Positions 43,887-53,368 of a DNA stretch of 64,000 bases are shown here, piece by piece. Position numbers and translations under genes: made by a program. Below the pieces are notes generated by a model. That model was not told the origin of the DNA, made no database searches, and saw only the letters and a list, made by a program, of their open reading frames with translations. Within the stretch, counting starts at the first letter, position 1. Each line of letters begins with the position of its first letter. This DNA comes from Pseudoduganella albidiflava (lineage in GTDB: Bacteria > Pseudomonadota > Gammaproteobacteria > Burkholderiales > Burkholderiaceae_D). The DNA is taken from positions 2,170,001-2,234,000 of the forward strand of contig NZ_CP036401.1 of assembly GCF_004322755.1 (NCBI RefSeq). The letters are read 5' to 3'.

Positions 43887-44141
43887 TCAGCCGGGCGCCT
43901 GCCGGTCGACCAGCGCCTCGATGTCGTCGACCGAATCGACCAGGCTGACATCGAACTCGACATCGGAAAAATCGAGGCCGAAGGTCTCTTCCAGGTGCAT
44001 GGCCAGCGTCACCATCGAAAACGAGTCCAGCCGGCCGCTGGCGAACAGCGATTCGCCATCGCCGAACGCGCCGGCATCGCCGTGCCCCTGGAGCATCTTG
44101 CCCAACATGTCACGCAGGTCCTGCTTGGCGCTTGCATCCAT
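43887..44141 (-). CDS. Acyl carrier protein (DltC-like)
   Basis: This encodes 84 residues. The phosphopantetheine attachment site is Ser40 in GRLDSFSMV, where the usual motif is DSL. The acidic four-helix pattern of acyl or D-alanyl carrier proteins is clear (LEETFGLDFSDVEFD). It overlaps the membrane-protein gene by one base. As the third gene after an adenylating ligase it should carry the activated amino or acyl group. The stretch 43640-43886 downstream is not coding. Confidence 0.88.
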   Translation of the reverse strand: MDASAKQDLRDMLGKMLQGHGDAGAFGDGESLFASGRLDSFSMVTLAMHLEETFGLDFSDVEFDVSLVDSVDDIEALVDRQAPG

Positions 44142-45637
44142 CAGTGGACTCCCGAAAGGCTGGCGAGGAACGCCATGCGTTCCCCCAGGGTGTGCTGGCG
44201 CGATCCGTCGCTGAACAGGTGCATGCACACCACGAAGGACCAGACGAACAGGAACGAGTATAGCCGCCCGAAGGCCGTCGGTGACGGCCGGATGCCCAGG
44301 CTGACGCGCACCTGCGACAGGCCGACGGCGACCGCCAGCACCAGGCAGTAGAACGCATAGCTGGCGTAGGACCGCAGCGCGGCCGGCGCACCGTCGGTGG
44401 CGACCAGCACGATGTCGCGGGTAAAGTGCCAGATCGCATTGCCGACACCGGCCGCCATGAAAGTGGCGAAGAACATGCGCAGGCGCGGATGGGCGCGGAA
44501 TACCTTGAAGAAGGTGGGGAAAAAGAAGAAGTCGACCAGCAGCTCCTTGAAGTAGTAATGAAAGCGGTTGAAATAATCCATCAGCGTGCGCGATTCCAGC
44601 GGCCGCCAGCAGCCCCGCGGCAGCCGGTAGCCGGCCAGCCGCGCGATGCCGATGAACAGGTGGGCCCAGATGGCGATCTGCAGCGAGAACCTGGCGGTCG
44701 ACAGTACCAGCGCGGCCCAGCCGGCCAGCACGGGAAACGGCTGGCCGGCAAGGTGGGCGTCGACTGCTTCGGCCACGCGGGGAATGCCCAGCTGCCCTTC
44801 GAAGATCCACGCCAGCGCCGCGCGCAGGAACACCAGCAGGTTGGCCCACAGCAGCAGCTTGACCGCCTTCAGCCGGGTGATCGCCAGGTCGCGCGGCGTC
44901 TGGGCCAGGTGCTTGCGCAGGAAGGCGGCGCCCTTGCCGAAGGGCAGGTAGGAGGGACTCCAGAACGGGCGCAGGAACGCCATCTGCTGCCAGGTGTCCT
45001 GGGCGCGCGTGCGCTGGTCCACGATGGCATACGGCAGGAACCACAGGTAGGGCGTCAGCACCACGATCGCGGACCACAGCAGTACCCGCGGCGTGCCGCG
45101 CACGGCATCGAGGCTGGCCAGGCCGCACAGCAGCGCCTCCAGCGCCAGCAGCGTCGCCAGCGGACGCCGCGCCAGCAGCGAGCGCGGGGCACGGGCCACA
45201 TGGCGCAGGATGCCGTTCGCGCCAAGGAAGAGCAGCGCCAGGAAACCCATGGCCAGCGCCAGCGGCGACAATCCGGTCCCGCCTTCCGTTTCCAGCACGG
45301 CCACGATGCTGTCCAGCGTATCGTTCTCGCCCAGCGCCGTGCCCAGGAAGGCCGTGGTCCAGGTGGCGCCGAACAGGATCGGCGTGCGCCAGCCGGGCCG
45401 CGCGGTAGCGGCCATCGCCGCGCCGACAGCCAGGGCGGCGGGCCAGGCGCCGAGATGCGGCGCGACCGCCAGCAGGGCCACCACCAGGATCAGCAGCTGC
45501 CCGGCAGGGGCCTGGGCGCGCGCGACCAGCGGCTCGCGCGCATCGATGGCCAGGAAACTGCGCAAGCGGGATGGGGCGGCTGCCCCGCCGCCGGCGACCG
45601 CAGGGGCGTTCCCGGTGGGTGTGGCCGGCGTAGTCAT
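44141..45637 (-). CDS. Membrane acyltransferase-like protein (DltB/MBOAT-like candidate)
   Basis: This encodes 498 residues with about ten to twelve membrane segments. Two His-containing motifs stand out: DYFNRFHYYFKELLVDFFFF and VGNAIWHFTRDI, placed like the conserved Asn-His and His regions of MBOAT acyltransferases. Position between an adenylating ligase and a carrier protein, with 4-bp and 1-bp overlaps, fits the DltB role of moving an activated group across the membrane. Similarity is at motif and layout level only, so the MBOAT assignment is inferred. Confidence 0.7.
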   Translation of the reverse strand: MTTPATPTGNAPAVAGGGAAAPSRLRSFLAIDAREPLVARAQAPAGQLLILVVALLAVAPHLGAWPAALAVGAAMAATARPGWRTPILFGATWTTAFLGTALGENDTLDSIVAVLETEGGTGLSPLALAMGFLALLFLGANGILRHVARAPRSLLARRPLATLLALEALLCGLASLDAVRGTPRVLLWSAIVVLTPYLWFLPYAIVDQRTRAQDTWQQMAFLRPFWSPSYLPFGKGAAFLRKHLAQTPRDLAITRLKAVKLLLWANLLVFLRAALAWIFEGQLGIPRVAEAVDAHLAGQPFPVLAGWAALVLSTARFSLQIAIWAHLFIGIARLAGYRLPRGCWRPLESRTLMDYFNRFHYYFKELLVDFFFFPTFFKVFRAHPRLRMFFATFMAAGVGNAIWHFTRDIVLVATDGAPAALRSYASYAFYCLVLAVAVGLSQVRVSLGIRPSPTAFGRLYSFLFVWSFVVCMHLFSDGSRQHTLGERMAFLASLSGVH

Positions 45638-47229
45638 GGGCCCGCGCTGTCCAGCAATTGGCGCAGCGCGCGCCGGTCCACCTTGCCGCTGGAACCGAGC
45701 GGCATGTGTGCCAGCGCGATGACCCGGCCGGGCAGCATGTACGCCGGCAGGCGCGTACGCAGCGCATCGATGATCGCCCCGGCATCGACGTCCGCCGCGC
45801 CGACAAACCCGACGATGCCGCGCGCCATCCCATCGGCCAGCGGCCAGGCCACCGCCGCCACGACATCGGCACCGGCAACGGTGCGCAGGTGGGCTTCGAT
45901 CTCTTCCAGTTCGACACGGTAGCCCAGCACCTTGACCTGGTTGTCGATGCGGCCCAGGCAGTGGAAGCGGCCCATGCCGTCGCGCAGCGCCAGGTCGCCG
46001 GTGCGGTACCAGCGCTGGCCGTCCAGCAAGGGGAAGCGGGCGGCGGTCAGCTCCTGCGCGCCGAGATAGCCGTCGGCCAGCTGCCGGCCGGCGATCAGCA
46101 GCTCACCGGGAACGTCGTCCGGCAGCGGCTGGCCTTCTTCGTCGACGACGGCGGCCGCGTTGCCGGGCAGCGGCATGCCGATGGCGATCACGTCGCGCCC
46201 CGGGGTCACCGGCAACGGCGCGCCGAGCCGTTGTGCCAGGCAGAACACCGTTGCCTCGGTGGGACCGTACAGGTTGACGATGGCGCTGTGCGGCGCGGCT
46301 TCGCGCCAGGCGGTCACTGTAGCGGCGGGCAGTTGTTCGCCGCCGAACACCGTGATGCGCAGCGTGGCCAGGCTGCCCGGTGCCAGCGCCTTCACCTGGC
46401 GCAGCATGCCGGCCAGCGAGGGCACGGAATTCCACACGGTCAGCTTGCCGTCGCGGATGAACTTCACGGCGTTCATCACCGTGCTGGCCGGCAGGATATG
46501 CAGCGCGGCACCGGCTTCCCACGTCGAGAACATGTTGTGCACCGAGAAATCGAAACTCGGCTCGCAGGTTTCCAGCGCGCGGTCGCCGGCCAGCAGGCCC
46601 AGTTCCGCCGTGATCATGGCGAGGTAATGGCGCGCGGCGCCGGCGCTGATCATGACGCCTTTCGGCACCCCGGTCGTTCCCGAGGTGTAGATGATATAGG
46701 CCGTGTCGGCCGCTGATATCGGCGCCGGTTCCCCCGCAAACTCCGGCGGCAGGGCGCCCAGTGCCACCACCTCGACGCCCTCCGCGCGGACGGCAAGCGG
46801 GGCCTGGCCGGCGTGGACCACCAGCGCCGGGCTGGCCGCCAGCACGCGCTCGCCGAGCAGTTTCGCGCCATCGTCATCGGTGACGAGGGCGGCGAGCGCG
46901 CTGTCGCGCAGCAGCGCCGCGATCCGCTCTGCCGGCTGTTTCAGGCCGATCGGCACATAGGTGGCGCCCGCCCAGCACGCGCCGAGGATGGCGACGCAGG
47001 CATCGACGCCGCGCGACGCGAGAATCCCCACCCGGGGCAGGCGCCCTTCGCACCGCCGCCACGTGCGGCTGCCGGCGAGGCTGGCCGCCAGGCGCGCCGC
47101 ACACGCCGCCAGTTCACCGTAGCTCAGCGCACGACTGCCCGATACCACGGCCGGGCTGCCGGGACTGGCGACGGCATGGCGGTACACGGCGGACGCCAGG
47201 TTGAAGCGGGTGTGCGATGGCTCGTTCAT
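45634..47229 (-). CDS. Amino-acid/acyl adenylating ligase (DltA-like)
   Basis: This encodes 531 residues of the ANL superfamily. The P-loop is YTSGTTGVPKG, and VNLYGPTEATVF, YRTGDLALRDGMGRFHCLGR and the C-terminal GKVDRRALR catalytic Lys are all present. It most resembles D-alanine carrier-protein ligases and stand-alone NRPS adenylation domains. It should load the carrier protein at 43887. The ATG at 47229 is chosen by homology; a longer in-frame ORF upstream is not supported. It is the first gene of a three-gene operon; no DltD-like gene follows. Confidence 0.87.
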   Translation of the reverse strand: MNEPSHTRFNLASAVYRHAVASPGSPAVVSGSRALSYGELAACAARLAASLAGSRTWRRCEGRLPRVGILASRGVDACVAILGACWAGATYVPIGLKQPAERIAALLRDSALAALVTDDDGAKLLGERVLAASPALVVHAGQAPLAVRAEGVEVVALGALPPEFAGEPAPISAADTAYIIYTSGTTGVPKGVMISAGAARHYLAMITAELGLLAGDRALETCEPSFDFSVHNMFSTWEAGAALHILPASTVMNAVKFIRDGKLTVWNSVPSLAGMLRQVKALAPGSLATLRITVFGGEQLPAATVTAWREAAPHSAIVNLYGPTEATVFCLAQRLGAPLPVTPGRDVIAIGMPLPGNAAAVVDEEGQPLPDDVPGELLIAGRQLADGYLGAQELTAARFPLLDGQRWYRTGDLALRDGMGRFHCLGRIDNQVKVLGYRVELEEIEAHLRTVAGADVVAAVAWPLADGMARGIVGFVGAADVDAGAIIDALRTRLPAYMLPGRVIALAHMPLGSSGKVDRRALRQLLDSAGP

Positions 47230-47522
47230 CGGGGTCTCGCCTGCGTGGGGCCGGTCAACGGTGGGGCGGCTGCATTCGTCAGCCCGCAATGGCAGGTGGT
47301 ACGCGCCCTTGCGCATCGAACCGTCGCCAGGATCGGCATGCAGCGAGGCGGCTCGGGTGTAACGGTGTGGTTTTCGAGGCCAGGTCAGGTGTGCCGGGCC
47401 GGCACGAAACCGGTCCAGGCAGCGCCCGACCTGTACCACTATCGCATTATCGGCGTGCGCAGGCTAGAAGGCGTGTGCAACTTTATGCAGCCGCGCTGCG
47501 GGGCCGGATGGGGCCCGCGGCA
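47230..47522. other. Spacer before the ligase operon
   Basis: This is about 290 bases between the ligase start and the frameshifted small gene, both leftward. The promoter of the ligase operon should be here. No clear motif was recognised. Confidence 0.4.
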
Positions 47523-47805
47523 TCAAAGCCGGTCCGGCAGCGTGCTGTCCGGGGTCAGCTTCGGTTCGTCCAGCAGCTTTGCCTTGTAGGTCATCAGCTC
47601 GCTGCTGTCGATATCGAAGCGTTTCAGCCATTGTTCGGCCGCCCGGCCGACCAGGCGAGATTTTCGTATATTCGTTCATCTGGTCCCGGTGCCCATCTTC
47701 GACCAGTTCCAGCGCCAGCTCTTCGGCGGCATGGTGCTCGATCCACGGGGTGCAGCCGTCGGCATCCGTGGTCGCGGTGACGTGCCGGCCATCGGCGGTG
47801 CGCAC
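47523..47805 (-). pseudogene. Frameshifted small gene
   Basis: Two coding-like segments lie in adjacent frames. The first (GRHVTATTDADGCTPWIEHH, then LALELVEDGHRDQMNEYTK) is open from a GTG at 47805; the second (RLVGRAAEQWLKRFDI, then MTYKAKLLDEPKLTPDST) runs to a stop at 47523. Removing one A from the AAAA near 47670 joins them into one 93-residue protein. This is either a real inactivating insertion or a sequencing error. The family is not recognised. Confidence 0.7.
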
Positions 47806-47923
47806 GCAGGTGAGGGGCCGCGCCGACGATGCGAGATCCGGAGGAAAAGCGCGACGGTTGCCGGGAGAGGGGGGCAGTGGTCCGGCAGGCAGGAGAGGGG
47901 CGCCGGACCGCTGCGAACAGCGC

Positions 47924-49960
47924 CTACTTCAACTGCGCCAGCAGGAACGCATACGTCAGCGCCCACATCTTCGCCTGCTGGTCGTTGTTGGCGGCGCCGG
48001 CATGGCCGCCCTCGGTGTTCTCCCAGTACAGCACGTCGTGCCCTTGTTCGCGCATCTTGGCGACCATCTTGCGGGCATGGCCGGGATGGACGCGATCGTC
48101 GCGGGTGGAAGTGGTGAACAGTACGCGCGGGTAGTGCTTGTCGGGGAACACGTTGTGGTACGGCGAGTAATCGGCGATGAACTTCCACTGTTCGGGATCG
48201 TCGGGGTCGCCGTATTCGCCCATCCACGAGGCGCCCGCCAGCAGCTTGCTGTAGCGGCGCATGTCGAGCAGCGGCACCTGGCAGACCACGGCGTTGAACA
48301 GGTCCGGCCGCTGCGTCAGCGCGGCGCCCACCAGCAGGCCGCCATTGCTGCCGCCCATGATGCCCAGGTGGCGCGGGCTGGTGATGTTGCGCTTGATGAG
48401 GTCCTGGGCGACGGCGATGAAATCGTCGAAGGCGCGCTGCCGGTGTTCCTTCAGCGCCGCCTGGTGCCAGCGGGGGCCGAACTCGCCGCCGCCGCGGATG
48501 TTGGCCAGCACGTACACGCCGCCATGCTGGAGCCACGCTTCGCCGGTGACGCCGCTGTAGAACGGCTTCAGCGACACTTCGAAGCCGCCGTAGCCGTACA
48601 GTACCGTGGGATTGCTGCCATCCGCCTTCACATCCTTGCGCTGCACCACGAAGTAGGGCACCAGCGTGCCATCCTTCGACGGCGCCTGGAATTGACGCAC
48701 TTCGTAAGGCGAAGCGTCGAAGAAGCCGGGCAGCGATTTCAGCGGGGTGCGTTCGTCGCTGCCGGCGTGGGCCAGGTACATGGTGGTCGGCGTCAGGAAA
48801 TCGGTGACGGTCAGGAAATAATCGTCGGAGGCGATCGCGTCCAGCGGCGCCACTTCCAGCGTTCCGTAGGCGGGCGCATCGACATCGCGCCGCTGCCACT
48901 GGCCATCCACGTGGCGCAGCTCGACGAGGCGGTTCTTCACGTTGTCGAGCACGTTGAGCAGCAGGGCCGAACGGGTCGACGCCACGCCGTCGAGCGACGT
49001 GCTCGGCGTTGGCGTGAACAGCACGTCGAACTGGCGCTCGCCCGCCATGAAGCGCCGGAAGTCGGTCGCCAGCAGCGCGCCCTGCGGATACTCCTGGCCG
49101 GCCACGTTCCATGCCGAGCGCAGTTCGATGACCAGCTGGTCGCGCACCGTGTAGGCACTGGCATCGTCCGGCTTGGCGACCTTGGTCAGCCGGTCGCCCT
49201 CGCGCAGGAACAGTTCGCTGCTGTAGAAGCCGATCTGCCGCATCACGAACTGGAACTCGTGGCCGGGCGTGAAGTCGCGCCAGGCGCCCACGCCCAGGTC
49301 GTCCGGCAGCGCTTCGTACACGGTGCGCGCGGCGGACAAGGGCGTGCCGCGCCGCCATTCCTTGACGATGCGGGCGTAGCCGGACGTCGTCATCGAGCCC
49401 GGCCCGAAATCGGTAGCCACGAACAGCGTATCGGCGTCGATCCACGCGATATCGGTCTTCGCTTCCGGCAGGTGGAAGCCATCGGCCACGAAGCTGCGCG
49501 ATGGCATGTCCCACTCGCGCACCACGACGGCGTCGCCGCCGCCGCGCGACAGCGACAGCAGGAAGCGTTCGCCGCGCGGATACAGCGACGACACGCCGCT
49601 CCATACCCAGTTCTCGTTTTCCTCGGCGGCCAGCCGGTCCAGGTCCAGCACGGTGTCCCATTGCGGGTCCGCCTGGCGGTACCGGTCCAGCGTGGTGCGG
49701 CGCCAGATGCCGCGCACATGGTCGGCATCGCGCCAGAAGTTGTACAGATACTCGCCATGCTGGCGCACGAAGGGGATGCGCTCGTGCGAGTTGAAGATGG
49801 TTTTCAGCCGGTCGTGCAGGGCCGGGTAGTGGGGGCGCGCTTCCAGTTCGCCCAGCGCCACGTCGTTCTGCTGCCGGACCCAGTCCAGCGGCGCCTCGCC
49901 GCCGACCTCTTCCAGCCACTGGTGCGGATCTTCGGGAATCTCGGGGTGGGACGAACTCAT
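47924..49960 (-). CDS. Prolyl oligopeptidase (S9A family)
   Basis: This encodes 678 residues. An N-terminal seven-bladed propeller region (about 70-400) precedes an alpha/beta hydrolase domain with nucleophile Ser538 in MGGSNGG, Asp in TRDDRVHPGH and His in EGGHAGA. It cleaves short peptides after Pro; no signal peptide is visible (MSSSHPEIPEDPHQWLEEV starts directly with the family N-terminus), so it is probably cytoplasmic. The length is typical of the family (about 690). Confidence 0.94.
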   Translation of the reverse strand: MSSSHPEIPEDPHQWLEEVGGEAPLDWVRQQNDVALGELEARPHYPALHDRLKTIFNSHERIPFVRQHGEYLYNFWRDADHVRGIWRRTTLDRYRQADPQWDTVLDLDRLAAEENENWVWSGVSSLYPRGERFLLSLSRGGGDAVVVREWDMPSRSFVADGFHLPEAKTDIAWIDADTLFVATDFGPGSMTTSGYARIVKEWRRGTPLSAARTVYEALPDDLGVGAWRDFTPGHEFQFVMRQIGFYSSELFLREGDRLTKVAKPDDASAYTVRDQLVIELRSAWNVAGQEYPQGALLATDFRRFMAGERQFDVLFTPTPSTSLDGVASTRSALLLNVLDNVKNRLVELRHVDGQWQRRDVDAPAYGTLEVAPLDAIASDDYFLTVTDFLTPTTMYLAHAGSDERTPLKSLPGFFDASPYEVRQFQAPSKDGTLVPYFVVQRKDVKADGSNPTVLYGYGGFEVSLKPFYSGVTGEAWLQHGGVYVLANIRGGGEFGPRWHQAALKEHRQRAFDDFIAVAQDLIKRNITSPRHLGIMGGSNGGLLVGAALTQRPDLFNAVVCQVPLLDMRRYSKLLAGASWMGEYGDPDDPEQWKFIADYSPYHNVFPDKHYPRVLFTTSTRDDRVHPGHARKMVAKMREQGHDVLYWENTEGGHAGAANNDQQAKMWALTYAFLLAQLK

Positions 49961-50084
49961 GCTTGCTCCTGATATGGCGGGAAGGCGTACTCTACACGAA
50001 CGCCCAGCGGGCGGCAGGGGTGTGGCAAATGTCGCGCCATGCTGTCACAATCGCAACTCCTCATTGTTGCCTTACGGAGTTCCC

Positions 50085-50900
50085 ATGCGCATCGCCACCT
50101 TCAACATCAACGGCATCGGCGCCCGCCTGCCGGCCCTGCTGCAATGGCTGGAAGAAGCGCAGCCGGACGTGGCCTGCCTGCAGGAGTTGAAGGCGCCGCA
50201 GGAAAAATTTCCCGCCGCGGCCATCGAGGCGGCCGGCTACGGCGTGATCTGGCACGGGCAGAAAAGCTGGAACGGCGTGGCGATCCTGGCGCGCGGCACC
50301 CAGCCCGTGGAGGTGGGGCGCGGCCTGGCGGGCGATCCGACGGACGAGCAGAGCCGCTACATCGAGGCGGTGGTCAACGATGTCGTCATCGCCGGCCTGT
50401 ACCTGCCGAACGGCAACCCGGCACCGGGGCCGAAGTTCGACTACAAGCTGAGCTGGATGGAGCGGCTGATCCTGCGCGGCGAACAGTTGCTGGCGACCGG
50501 CGCGCCGGTGGTGATGGCCGGCGACTTCAACGTCATTCCCACGGACCTGGACGTGTACAAGCCGGAGCGCTGGCTCGACGATGCGCTGTTCCGCCCCGAA
50601 ACGCGCGAAGCGTTCGAGCGCCTGCTGGCGCAGGGCTGGACCGACTCGCTGCGCACCCTGTACCCGGGCGAGAAAATCTACACGTTCTGGGATTACTTCC
50701 GCAACGCGTTCGGACGCGATGCCGGCATCCGCATCGACCACCTGCTGCTGAGCCCATCGCTGGCGCCGGCCCTGAAGGCGGCCGGGGTCGACCGCGACGT
50801 GCGCGGGCGGGAAAAGCCCAGCGACCATGCGCCCACGTGGATCGAGCTGGATCCGAAGAAGATTCCGAAGGCAACGGTGAAGGCCGGGCAGGTGCCCTGA
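50085..50900 (+). CDS. xthA: Exodeoxyribonuclease III
   Basis: This encodes 271 residues. An AP endonuclease and 3'-5' exonuclease of the EEP fold. Visible active-site motifs: FNINGI, LQELKAP with the metal-binding Glu, GDFNVIPTDLD and the C-terminal SDHAP His. ACGGAG lies 7 bases before the ATG at 50085. It is divergent from the prolyl oligopeptidase gene. Confidence 0.95.
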   Translation: MRIATFNINGIGARLPALLQWLEEAQPDVACLQELKAPQEKFPAAAIEAAGYGVIWHGQKSWNGVAILARGTQPVEVGRGLAGDPTDEQSRYIEAVVNDVVIAGLYLPNGNPAPGPKFDYKLSWMERLILRGEQLLATGAPVVMAGDFNVIPTDLDVYKPERWLDDALFRPETREAFERLLAQGWTDSLRTLYPGEKIYTFWDYFRNAFGRDAGIRIDHLLLSPSLAPALKAAGVDRDVRGREKPSDHAPTWIELDPKKIPKATVKAGQVP

Positions 50901-51011
50901 GGGCGATGGAGCTGCCGGCTGCATTCCAGGCTGGATCCCAGACTGGCGTTCAGGCTGGATCATGGGCTGGATTCCGGACCGGGATTCCCCCATGCTCCGG
51001 CAACCGGCGGC

Positions 51012-51209
51012 TCAGGCCAGCGCCTCCTTGGCCGCCTCCTCGGGCGTCAGCCCGTCATAGAACTGGTCGGTGAACCACTCCACCTGTTCCTCGATATGAT
51101 CCTGCGCCTGCTCGACGGTGGCGCCACCGGCCACCAGGAAACCCTCTACTTCGATGCACCACTGGATGAACGCCAGCGTTTCTTCATCCAGTTCTTCTTT
51201 CTTGGCCAT
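51012..51209 (-). CDS. Small acidic hypothetical protein
   Basis: This encodes 65 residues, acidic and helical (EELDEETLAFIQWCIEVEGF, then ATVEQAQDHIEEQVEWFTDQ). AGAGG lies about 8 bases before the ATG at 51209. Not recognised, but the composition is coding-like and the C-terminal helix (GLTPEEAAKEALA) looks structured. Confidence 0.78.
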   Translation of the reverse strand: MAKKEELDEETLAFIQWCIEVEGFLVAGGATVEQAQDHIEEQVEWFTDQFYDGLTPEEAAKEALA

Positions 51210-51722
51210 ACCATTACCTCTTCCATTGCGTGATCGGTGACATGGCGCGATCGGCACCATGCCCGATTTTACCGTAGCAGCCGGAACTCGCCGGACTTCA
51301 GAAAAAACGCGACTGCCGAGCCGGTTCAGGATCCTGCCAGGATGGGTCCCGGAGATGCTGCGAGGGAAGTGCCCGCTCGAGCTGGCCGCCCGCCGCGGCC
51401 GCCGATTTTGGCGTTGCCCCATATTTGCCTGGCGTGGCGGCATATTCGCCAGCCGTAAATCCGCGGGTTTCAGGATGTCGATTTTCGCAGGCGGAAAATT
51501 ATCCGCTGTCGGGAAAAGCCGGCATTATCGTTCCGCATCGGTTTTCAGGCGACCCGATGGCGGCAATATGGGTGAAAATGCCGCTGTATTGGCTCGACCG
51601 CGCCGATCGGGTGTTATTCTGCTCATCGATATTATTTCCGTGAATAAATGGGCACGGGTGTTAATATGAATTAACCGTTCAATGCGAATGACGCTGCGTC
51701 GGGAAATACCAAGGTTTCAAAC
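51210..51722. other. Intergenic region upstream of the kinase/regulator pair
   Basis: About 510 bases. The right half (51540-51720) is AT-richer, with TTATTCTGCTCATCGATATT and GAATTAACC, and is the likely promoter zone of the kinase gene at 51723. The left half has short ORFs without coding character. No palindrome or terminator was recognised. Confidence 0.45.
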
Positions 51723-52934
51723 ATGACACAGCAAAATCGGTTGAGCACGTTTATTTACGAGCACATCGAGCCGATCCTGCAGGCCTGGGAAGATTTCGCG
51801 CGAACGATCGAACCGCCCGCGCTGACGATGGACGACGCCGAGCTGCGCGACCATGCCCGGCAGATGCTGCATGCGTTCGCGGCCGACATGGCCACCGCGC
51901 AGACCGAGCACGAGCGCGCCGCCAAGTCGAAAGGCCTCGGCACCCGGTCCCACGCGGATACCGCTGCCGAGACCCATGCGGAAGCGCGACTGCTGTCCGG
52001 CTATACCGTCGTCCAGCTCGTGTCGGAATACCGGGCGCTGCGCGCCAGCGTGCTGATGCTCTGGGCCGCCGAGACCAGCGCGGCCCACCCGACGCAGATG
52101 ACCGATATCATGCGCTTCAACGAAGCCGTCGACCAGGCGGTCGCGGAATCGGTCGCGCGGTACGAATACATGGTCAAGCAGTCTCAAAACATGTTCCTGG
52201 CGATTCTCGGCCATGATTTGCGCAATCCGCTGGGCACGGTCGTTACCGGAACGAGTTTCCTGATGCAGGCGACCGATATCCCGGCGAAATATGTGCTGGT
52301 CGCCACCAGGATGTTCAACAGCGCGAAAAGGATGAGCAAGCTGATCAACGATCTCATCGATTTCACGCGCACCCACCTCGGTCCGGGAATTCCGATCCGC
52401 GTCAAGCAGGGCAGCCTGGTGGCCATTTGCGAGGAAGTCGTCAATGAATTGCGCACGTTTCACCCCGAGCGGCTTGTCGAACTTCACGCTCCATCGAAAC
52501 TCGACGCGATTTTCGATGAAGGCCGTATTGCCCAGGTATTGTCGAACCTGATCGGCAATGCGATCCAGTACGGCGATCCGGAGATTCCCGTGTCGGTCCG
52601 CGTCGAGGCGAATGCCGACGACGTGCAGATTTTCGTGAACAACCAGGGCAAGACCATTCCGGCGGAAACGCTGCCGACCATTTTCGACCCGATGGTCCGC
52701 ATTGCCGCGAATGCGGACTGGAAAGAGGGCGCCTACATGGAACGTACCAGCCTGGGTATCGGCCTGTATATTTCACGCGAGATCGTTCATGCGCACGGTG
52801 GCACGATCACCCTGACGTCCGACCCGTCCAGTGGAACGACCTTCATCGTGACCATACCGCGCCTGCCGGCCGGATTCGGGGGCGCCGGCGCCGGGGCGGG
52901 CGGCAAGAGCAACTCCACGCCCCAGGCCGCGTGA
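51723..52934 (+). CDS. Soluble histidine kinase with RsbR-like N-terminal domain
   Basis: This encodes 403 residues with no membrane segment. Residues 10-150 form an all-helical domain like the RsbRD N-terminal domain (YEHIEPILQAWEDFARTIEP). HisKA follows with His164 in LGHDLRNPLG, then an ATPase domain (SNLIGNAIQYGD, LGIGLYISREIVHAHGG). It is the sensor of a two-gene operon; the stop overlaps the response-regulator ATG by one base. The input signal is unknown. Confidence 0.88.
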   Translation: MTQQNRLSTFIYEHIEPILQAWEDFARTIEPPALTMDDAELRDHARQMLHAFAADMATAQTEHERAAKSKGLGTRSHADTAAETHAEARLLSGYTVVQLVSEYRALRASVLMLWAAETSAAHPTQMTDIMRFNEAVDQAVAESVARYEYMVKQSQNMFLAILGHDLRNPLGTVVTGTSFLMQATDIPAKYVLVATRMFNSAKRMSKLINDLIDFTRTHLGPGIPIRVKQGSLVAICEEVVNELRTFHPERLVELHAPSKLDAIFDEGRIAQVLSNLIGNAIQYGDPEIPVSVRVEANADDVQIFVNNQGKTIPAETLPTIFDPMVRIAANADWKEGAYMERTSLGIGLYISREIVHAHGGTITLTSDPSSGTTFIVTIPRLPAGFGGAGAGAGGKSNSTPQAA

Positions 52935-53353
52935 TGCCGCTGGACGACGACGATCGGGGGGCGTTGCCGCGCGGGGCCGGCACCCGCCCGCTCAAGGTGC
53001 TGGTCATCGATGACGAACGGGACCTTGCCGAGCTTGCCGGAGCGCTGCTGGCGTTCCATGCCGTAGACAATACGGTGGTCTACTCGGCCGCCGCCGCGCT
53101 GGCGGTGCTGGCCGCCGATCCGGCCATCACCGCCGTGTTTTCCGACATCACCATGCCGGACATGAGCGGCATCGAACTGGCCTGCGAAATCCGCAGGCGG
53201 TTCCCGGATCTGCACGTGGTGCTGACGTCGGGCCACGCGCCGCCAGGCATGCTGGCTGGCCGGGACCGGCTCTACCGCTTCGCCCCCAAGCCCTACAGGA
53301 TCGAAACGATCATCGGCCTGCTCGCCCGCGGCATCGCCGGACACCAGGCGTAA
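52934..53353 (+). CDS. Single-domain response regulator
   Basis: This encodes 139 residues. The receiver domain has acidic VLVIDDERD, phospho-acceptor Asp71 in FSDITMPDMSG and the conserved Lys in APKPYRI. No output domain is present, so it may act as a phosphate shuttle or sink, or through protein contacts. It pairs with the kinase upstream (TGATG overlap). Confidence 0.9.
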   Translation: MPLDDDDRGALPRGAGTRPLKVLVIDDERDLAELAGALLAFHAVDNTVVYSAAAALAVLAADPAITAVFSDITMPDMSGIELACEIRRRFPDLHVVLTSGHAPPGMLAGRDRLYRFAPKPYRIETIIGLLARGIAGHQA

Positions 53354-53368
53354 CGGGGCAGCGGGCCG

